Positions 58,374 through 64,000 of a stretch of 64,000 bases of DNA are shown here, piece after piece. Source of the stretch: an uncultured Verrucomicrobia subdivision 3 bacterium (GTDB lineage Bacteria; Verrucomicrobiota; Verrucomicrobiia; Limisphaerales; UBA11358). The stretch spans positions 1-64,000 of the forward strand of contig CAIXFY010000040.1 in assembly GCA_903918885.1 (NCBI GenBank), written 5' to 3'. The notes under the pieces are model-generated. The model did not search any database, was not told the DNA's origin, and worked only from the letters and a program-made list of their open reading frames with translations. The first letter of the stretch is position 1. Every line of letters starts with the position of its first letter. Position numbers and translations under genes: made by a program.

Positions 58374-58440
58374 CGGCGCAAAGTTTTTCAGAAACCGGCC
58401 AGACTGTCGAGCCGGGACGATTTGTCCATCCAGCATGGAT

Positions 58441-60165
58441 TTATTTCAACTCCGGATGCGCAGCAAGCAGACCAGCTAATTCTTTTTCCGCAGCGGATAA
58501 ATTCTTTTGCCAGCGCAAGGCCTCGCGCAGTTGCGCGGCGGCCTCGGGAAATTTTTCCATTTGAATGAGCGTCTGGCCGAGGCGGAAATGGCCGTTCGCG
58601 AATTCTGGACGGATTCTTAACGCGCTCTGAAAACACTGCGCGGCTTCCGGCCAATGTTTTTCCTGGAGAAAATAAACGCCGACGTTTAACTGCGCATCAG
58701 CGTTGTTCGGGTCATAGTGCGCGGCGGCGACGAGGTGTGGAAAAGCCTCGTCCTTTTTACAAAAACCAATCAGTGCGAGGCCGAGGTTGTATTGGCTGAT
58801 GGGATAGCGCGGTTCGATGCGCACGGATTCGCGGTAAAGCACGAAGGCGCGGAGGTCATCGCCCTTATTTTCAAACGCCTTGCCCAGCGTGTTGGCGGCG
58901 ACGTAGTTGTTTTCGGTCACCTCAACGGCGTGGAGAAACAGCGTGATGCTGTTGCGCCAATAGGAAATCTGCAGATCCGCCGTTAGCACGCAACCAATCA
59001 CCGCGCCGCCGCCGAGAATCAGGAGAATGGTTTGGCTGTGCGGTCGCGCGAGGCAGATTTCCGTAACCCCCCAGACGCCCACGATGAACAGGCCGATGGC
59101 CGGGAAATAGGTGTAACGGTCGGCCATGGATTGTGCGCCGACTTGCACCAGACCGATGACGGGCACAAGTGTGCCGAGAAACCAGAACCAGCCGACGGCC
59201 ACCCACGGTTTACGCCGGAGCAGCATCACGGCCAGCGCGGAAATTACTGCTATCAACAAAACCGAGCCGATAATTATCAGTGTCGGCCAGCGGTAGACGT
59301 AGGGATAAACGATGGCCAGATCGGTCGGCCAAAAAAGTTTTGAAAGGTAGCGCACATAGGCGACGGGGACATTGCCGAGGCGACTGGAAAATTCGACGGG
59401 GCTCATTGCGCCAGCTTTGCGTTGAACAAAAAATGTCACCGCGCAAAGGCCGAAGGACAAAATGAAAAACGGAATTTTTTCGAGCAGGAGTTTTTGCAAA
59501 TTCTGAATTCTGAATTCTGAACTCTGAACTCTGCCCAACGGCCACACGTCCAGCAGCAGCAAAGTGAACGGCAGTGTCACGGCCATCGGTTTGGCGAGCA
59601 GGGCGCAGACGCAAAAAAACAAGGCGGCGGCGTAACAAACTTTGAATTTTGAATTTTGGGCTTTGGAATAATTGGCATAGCTCGCGTAGCTGATGATGGT
59701 CAGCAGCCAGAAAAACGCGCTCAACACGTCCTTCCGTTCGGCAATCCACGCGACCGATTCCACATGCAGCGGATGCCACGCAAACAGCGCGGCCACCATG
59801 GCGCTGCGCCACATTGCGCCGGTGGCGGAGCGTAGAAATGCGAATAACAACAAAGTATTCGCGATGTGAAAAAGGACGTTCATCAAGTGATGGCCGCCTG
59901 GGTCCACGGCAAAAATCTGGCAGTCTACCATGTGCGAAATCCATGTGAGCGGATGCCAGTTGGCGACGTGGATGCCGTTGAACGCCCAGACGAGTCCGTG
60001 CCACGTCAGGCCGGCGCGCGTGACGGGATTGTCGTAAATATATTCATCGTCATCGAAGTTGATGAAGGAAAAATCGGTCGTCGGCCAGTAGAGCAACAGC
60101 GTTCCGAGGGTAAGCAAAAGGCCGACCAACGTGAAAAGTCTTTTATCCGTTGGCTCTGAAGTCAT
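58441..60165 (-). CDS. Multi-pass membrane protein with C-terminal TPRs (TMTC / O-mannosyltransferase-like)
   Basis: DFSFINFDDDEYIYDNPVTRAGLTWHGLVWAF...WHPLTWISHMVDCQIF...HPLHVESVAWIAERKDVLS; TPR region at C-terminus. Confidence 0.85.
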   Translation of the reverse strand: MTSEPTDKRLFTLVGLLLTLGTLLLYWPTTDFSFINFDDDEYIYDNPVTRAGLTWHGLVWAFNGIHVANWHPLTWISHMVDCQIFAVDPGGHHLMNVLFHIANTLLLFAFLRSATGAMWRSAMVAALFAWHPLHVESVAWIAERKDVLSAFFWLLTIISYASYANYSKAQNSKFKVCYAAALFFCVCALLAKPMAVTLPFTLLLLDVWPLGRVQSSEFRIQNLQKLLLEKIPFFILSFGLCAVTFFVQRKAGAMSPVEFSSRLGNVPVAYVRYLSKLFWPTDLAIVYPYVYRWPTLIIIGSVLLIAVISALAVMLLRRKPWVAVGWFWFLGTLVPVIGLVQVGAQSMADRYTYFPAIGLFIVGVWGVTEICLARPHSQTILLILGGGAVIGCVLTADLQISYWRNSITLFLHAVEVTENNYVAANTLGKAFENKGDDLRAFVLYRESVRIEPRYPISQYNLGLALIGFCKKDEAFPHLVAAAHYDPNNADAQLNVGVYFLQEKHWPEAAQCFQSALRIRPEFANGHFRLGQTLIQMEKFPEAAAQLREALRWQKNLSAAEKELAGLLAAHPELK

Positions 60166-60166
60166 A

Positions 60167-60982
60167 TCACAGCCAAGCGGATTCGTGCTGGCGCTGGTTA
60201 AAGCGGCACGTCTCGGTATAGCCGACGCTACGCGCGAGTTCCACGGCGGCTTCAAAATCCATGCCGACTTCCTCCGGCGCGTGCGCATCCGAGCCGAAGG
60301 TGATGTGGACGCCTTTTTGAAAAGCGATTTCCAGCAGGTCGCGGCACGGATAAATCTCTTTGCAATCCTTCCGCAGTCCGGCGGTGTTGAGTTCGATGGC
60401 GCAATGTGTTTTGGCCGCCGCGTCCAGAAACTTTTCGTAGAGCGGCGTGCAATCCTGCTGCGGGCGGATGCCGAACTTTTTCGGCAAATCGGCGTGGCCG
60501 ATGATTTCAAACAACCCCGAGGCCGCCGCCAGCGTTAGCCGGTCGAAGTAAATTTTCCAGACCTCGAAGGCGTCGCGCTTTTTCCACTCGGACAGCTTGG
60601 CTGGATTATCAATGTCCCACGAATCCGAGACGTAATGCACGCTGCCGATGAAATAATCCCACGGATGCCGCGCGGCCAACTGGCGAATCCAGTCCTCATG
60701 ACCGGGTAGATAATCCACCTCCAGCGCGAGGCGGATGGTGAGTTGCGGAAATTCCTTTTGCGCGAGTTGCACCTTGGCAACGTATTCATCGAGCTGCCGG
60801 TCGAACATCCGCCAGTTGTCAAATTCGTCGCGCGGCATGGGCGAATGGTCGGAGAAGCCGATTTCCGTCAGGCCGATTTCCACGGCGCGACGCGCGTAAT
60901 CCACCGGTTCACCAACCGCGTGGCGGCAGAGCGGCGTGTGCATGTGCATGTCGGCGGGCATCGGCATGACGGGGAGTTTCAA
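60167..60982 (-). CDS. PHP-domain histidinol-phosphatase (HisJ-type)
   Basis: ADMHMHTPLCRHAVGEPVDYARRAVEIGLTEIGFSDHSPMP, HVTFGSDAHAPEEVG-type (VHITFGSDAHAPEEVG). Confidence 0.9.
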   Translation of the reverse strand: MKLPVMPMPADMHMHTPLCRHAVGEPVDYARRAVEIGLTEIGFSDHSPMPRDEFDNWRMFDRQLDEYVAKVQLAQKEFPQLTIRLALEVDYLPGHEDWIRQLAARHPWDYFIGSVHYVSDSWDIDNPAKLSEWKKRDAFEVWKIYFDRLTLAAASGLFEIIGHADLPKKFGIRPQQDCTPLYEKFLDAAAKTHCAIELNTAGLRKDCKEIYPCRDLLEIAFQKGVHITFGSDAHAPEEVGMDFEAAVELARSVGYTETCRFNQRQHESAWL

Positions 60983-61077
60983 GATTCAGTCCGCAAGTTT
61001 CAAGTTTTGTATTCAATCAAAAAGCCGGAACCGATTTTTCATTCCAGTTTTATTTACATGAGGGGCAGTAGCCTAAT

Positions 61078-61161
61078 TTGGAGTGCGGCGACATGTCGCC
61101 GCTTTCCGACTGGGCGACATGTCGCCCAGTTCCAAAGCGCGGACATGTCCGCGCACTCCAA
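61078..61161. repeat. 84-bp multi-hairpin palindromic element with three GACATGTC-centred hairpins
   Basis: TTGGAGTGC GCGGCGACATGTCGCCGC CTGGGCGACATGTCGCCCAG GCGCGGACATGTCCGCGC GCACTCCAA order of palindromes (some overlap). Confidence 0.9.
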
Positions 61162-61278
61162 GTTAATGCACTGCCTCTGCCCGCAGAGGCTTGACAGTTT
61201 TTCCGAATCCTGCTGTTATCGTCACGTCTCTGGGAATTGGGTATGGTCACCTTAAATAACTTCTTGGCTCCGGCGTTG

Positions 61279-61328
61279 GCTCGCCGGTCACGGCTCGCCG
61301 GTCACGGCTCGCCGCTTTAGCGGCGAGT
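61279..61328. repeat. 14-bp tandem repeat (CTCGCCGGTCACGG) followed by hairpin CTCGCCGCTTTAGCGGCGAG
   Basis: Read directly: GGCTCGCCGGTCACGGCTCGCCGGTCACGGCTCGCCGCTTTAGCGGCGAG. Confidence 0.85.
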
Positions 61329-61377
61329 AGCGCGGCAAAAAAGTTTTCTCTTTTTCAAGCCAATTCCCGTCGCCCCG

Positions 61378-61667
61378 AAACGTCCCTCGTTTTACCCCGG
61401 TTTGCGTCCGTCGCCATGGCGCGATCCTTGGTTTGCCTTGATTGGAACCAACCCGCCCCGCGCGACCTTCGTTTTACCTCGGTTCGTCCGAGTCACCGCC
61501 GCCCGACGCTCGTCTTGCCTTGTCCGCGTCCAAATCAGGGTGGCGCGACGCTTTTTTCGCCCCGATTTGCCCAAATCCACCCCGCCCGACGCTCGTTGGG
61601 AGCCGATGGGCGCAAATCTGGGTCAGCCAACCGTCGTTTTGCCCCGGTTGGCCGCAATTTTTGCCGG
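61378..61667. repeat. Degenerate tandem array, 7 units, period 41-42 bp
   Basis: Unit starts at about 61378, 61419, 61460, 61501, 61543, 61584, 61626 (GCSCGAYSCTCGTTTTGCCCCGGTT-like). Confidence 0.75.
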
Positions 61668-61763
61668 TTGCCGCAGAAACCGTCAAAAATCGTTCAAATC
61701 TGCGAAAAAAACGTCGTAAATCACTAACTAACCAACCACAACCATCAACCCCCATAGTATATT

Positions 61764-62683
61764 ATGGCATCCAACATCCTGCCCAGCGGACTCCAAGACC
61801 TGTTCACCCTCGCCGAAGACATGGCCGACGGGCTGCATGCCCACGAAGCCGCCATCGGCATTAAACAAAACACCGAATTAGTCTTCCGGACTGACCTGAC
61901 CGCCGCCATCACCGCGCAGGCGAACCACGTCGCCGCGCAGACTGCGAAAGTTGCCTTGAGCACCGCCGTGACCGTGGCGGATTCCAACGGCAAGCCTTCA
62001 TCAGCACCGCCCGCAACGTCCTCGCCACCTACCTCGGCAACGGTTACAGCCAGGCGTGGGACGCCACCGGCTTTCCCGACCAATCCACCGCCGTTCCCGG
62101 CACGCAGGCCAAACGGCAGGTCCTGCTGCAATCCCTGCAAAATTATTTTACCGCCAATCCCGCGCAGGAAAATCCGCCGTTGAACATCACCGCCGCCCGC
62201 GCCGGAAATTTATTCGCCGCGCTCTCGGACGCCCGCAGCGCCGCCAACGACGGCAACACCGACGCCGGCCAAAAAAAGAACCTGCGCGATGCCGCCGAGA
62301 AAACTTTACGCAACCGCATGAGCGGATTGGTGAGCGAACTCGGACAATTGCTGGAAGACACCGACCCGCTGTGGCTGGCGTTTGGCTTGAACGAGCCGGG
62401 CGCGACGAATCTGCCGGACGTGGCCGACAGCCTGATTTTGACGGCGGGCGGGGCAGGGGTGGTGCTGGCGGATTGGAGCGATGCCTCCCGCGCCACGCGC
62501 TACCGCGTGTTCAAGCAAATCGTGGGCGTGGATGCCACCTTTGTTTCCGCCGCGACGGTGACGGACAGCGATTACACGTTCACCGGTTTGCTCAGCGGCA
62601 AGACCTTGAAAGTGCAGATCATCGCCGCCAACGACGCGGGACAGGCTGCGCCCAGCACGGCGGCGGAAATTGTCGTGCCGTGA
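61764..62683 (+). pseudogene. FN3-like domain protein gene interrupted by a single-base frameshift near 61993-61997
   Basis: 61764 frame reads ...AVTVADSNGK; continuation AFISTARNVLATYLGNGYSQAWDATGFPDQSTAVPGTQAKRQVLLQSLQNYF...LNITAARAGNLF is in the frame of the 62180..62683 ORF. Confidence 0.75.
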
Positions 62684-62752
62684 ATGAGGGAAGGCAGAAT
62701 TATAAATGAAGAATGCAGAGGTAAAAAAGCGAAACCCCGTCTGGTTTCGGCC

Positions 62753-62773
62753 TTCTGCATTCTTCCTTCTGCC
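62753..62773. repeat. Intergenic heptanucleotide repeat (TTCTGCA TTCTTCC TTCTGCC)
   Basis: Read directly; matches heptamers inside lpxB. Confidence 0.8.
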
Positions 62774-62855
62774 TTGGAAATTTACAGGCCCGTAGGGCTG
62801 GCATATTTGTAGAAATGAAATTGCAAAATGAATCCAGCACCGTAGGAGCGATATC

Positions 62856-62909
62856 TGTAGCGTCGGTCTATGACCGACGAACCGACGGCGCTCACAGAGC
62901 GCCGCTACA
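62856..62909. repeat. 54-bp palindromic element TGTAGCG...CGCTACA with two inner hairpins
   Basis: TGTAGCGTCGGTCTATGACCGACGAACCGACGGCGCTCACAGAGCGCCGCTACA. Confidence 0.85.
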
Positions 62910-62951
62910 ATGCGATGCCGCCCACCAATGCAAATCAGGATTGACGGGCAA

Positions 62952-64000
62952 ATGAAAACTGAAACCATCGAAAGGAATCTGAACATGAAACGCGCGTGGG
63001 TCAAACTTCTGGTCGTGGGGTTGGGCGCGGGGTGTCTGCTCCTTTCAACATTCCGCTGTCAAGCCTTTGCCTTGCTTGGCCCGGTTCAGCCATGGATGCA
63101 GGCAACGAAAGGAGTCGTCTTGCCAGGTGACATTGGCGGGCCAATGGACATTACCAATGGCTATCGCTGGAATGTGCCGGTAGTGACTTACGGCTTCGAC
63201 AAATCTTTTTTGGATTTCTTTGGCACGAACGGCGTTGCGGCGGTGAAAGGCGCGATAAAAATCCTCAACGACTTGCCACCGGCTTCACAAATTATTCTGA
63301 CCAATTATCCATTTAATACGCTGCAAGTAAATAATTCAGCCCAAGCGCAAGTGCTTTTGGATTTGAAGTCGTGGGCGCTTTCGTTGCTGTTGGAACAGTT
63401 GGGGCTGGCGCCGCCGACGCGAAATATTTATGTGGTTAAAAATTGGAATCCATTTTTTTTCAACAATGGAAACGGAAATATTTATATCGTTGGGATGCCA
63501 ATTTTTTACGAATCAGATAATGGCATTGATCCGGCGGCTTGGTCGGGATCTCCCGGCTATGTCCCTTATTTTATAAAGGGACTAAATTTTGATCCTAAAA
63601 CCTTTGCGGCGAGTGATTCCATAAACAACACCGAATATGGAGGGAACATAATTATTCAAAATTCTTGGCCGCAATACATTCAGCCATACTCCGTTAATCC
63701 ATTAGCCCATGTATATGCTGCCGCGGCAGACAACAGTGCGGCCGCGGGAGATTTTTATACTGGATTGACTTACGATGACGTTGGGGGATTGTGCTATTTG
63801 CTCTCCACCAATAACGTCCGCTATGAAAACCTGTTGTCCGGCGTGCAAGGCGCTGGCACAAATTCAGCCTCATTCGTGAACGGAGCATGGCGCCCAGGTG
63901 TGGACAAAATTACATTTGTCCTTCAGACAACGGGTTCATTGGCTGGCACATTCCTACGGATGACAAATCAGTTCATCGACACTTACATCACCAATGGCAA
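62952..64000 (+). CDS. Secreted protein of unknown function, 3' end beyond window (start may be 62985)
   Basis: Open frame to the window end (not in the track because no stop): MKTETIERNLNMKRAWVKLLVVGLGAGCLLLSTFRCQAFALLGPVQPWMQATKGVVLPGDIGGPMDITNGYRWNVPVVTYGFD...; signal-peptide-like N-terminus. Confidence 0.75.
   Translation, partial: MKTETIERNLNMKRAWVKLLVVGLGAGCLLLSTFRCQAFALLGPVQPWMQATKGVVLPGDIGGPMDITNGYRWNVPVVTYGFDKSFLDFFGTNGVAAVKGAIKILNDLPPASQIILTNYPFNTLQVNNSAQAQVLLDLKSWALSLLLEQLGLAPPTRNIYVVKNWNPFFFNNGNGNIYIVGMPIFYESDNGIDPAAWSGSPGYVPYFIKGLNFDPKTFAASDSINNTEYGGNIIIQNSWPQYIQPYSVNPLAHVYAAAADNSAAAGDFYTGLTYDDVGGLCYLLSTNNVRYENLLSGVQGAGTNSASFVNGAWRPGVDKITFVLQTTGSLAGTFLRMTNQFIDTYITNG

Noticed and set aside
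61378-61667. CRISPR array interpretation of the 41-bp periodic repeat
   Set aside because: No near-identical direct repeats alternating with unique spacers; every unit is divergent along its length and no cas genes are present.
61402-61864. Three overlapping forward ORFs and two reverse ORFs in the 41-bp array
   Set aside because: All frames are open because the GC-rich repeat lacks stops; no start/RBS or recognisable domain.

Overview
This 64 kb window is a bacterial chromosome segment, most likely Verrucomicrobia / PVC group. I infer this from gene content (a Minf_1886-like protein, the secreted protein families) and from the style of interspersed repeats; no search was run. Most of it is core genome. 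From left to right: 3' end of an RNase HIII gene, RluA-like synthase, redoxin, DsbD-like, a HAD-apolipoprotein N-acyltransferase fusion, UvrD/PcrA, Topo III, alpha/beta hydrolase, XerC/D-like recombinase and SulP. Then comes tRNA-Thr - tuf - tRNA-Trp - tRNA-Ser - secE - nusG - rplKAJL - rpoBC, followed by an M16 peptidase, FAH family, SMC, GH31, DUF4139, ProS, a hybrid histidine kinase, RecO-DUF502-YbeY-PhoH-HIT, LpxB, an EVE-nuclease-like protein, Gfo/Idh/MocA, PlsY, GpsA, OpgC-like, M50 protease, ThrH-like, a TPR membrane protein, a PHP phosphatase, a frameshifted FN3-like gene and a truncated secreted protein. No CRISPR array, prophage or rRNA was seen. The most striking observations are: (i) conserved genes appear to carry short repeats inserted in frame, namely related 57-61 bp palindromic elements inside the M16 peptidase and ybeY genes, a separate palindromic block in the xerC-like gene, and heptanucleotide tandem repeats inside uvrD, lpxB and (twice) the TPR membrane protein; (ii) a HAD domain of the type usually attached to UbiA is fused to Lnt; (iii) an AT-richer EVE + PD-(D/E)XK-like gene, a defence candidate, is bounded by near-perfect 27-bp inverted repeats; (iv) EF-Tu has a strongly non-canonical switch I; (v) a degenerate array with a regular 41-42 bp period lies upstream of a frameshifted FN3-like gene, next to a triple GACATGTC palindrome element.
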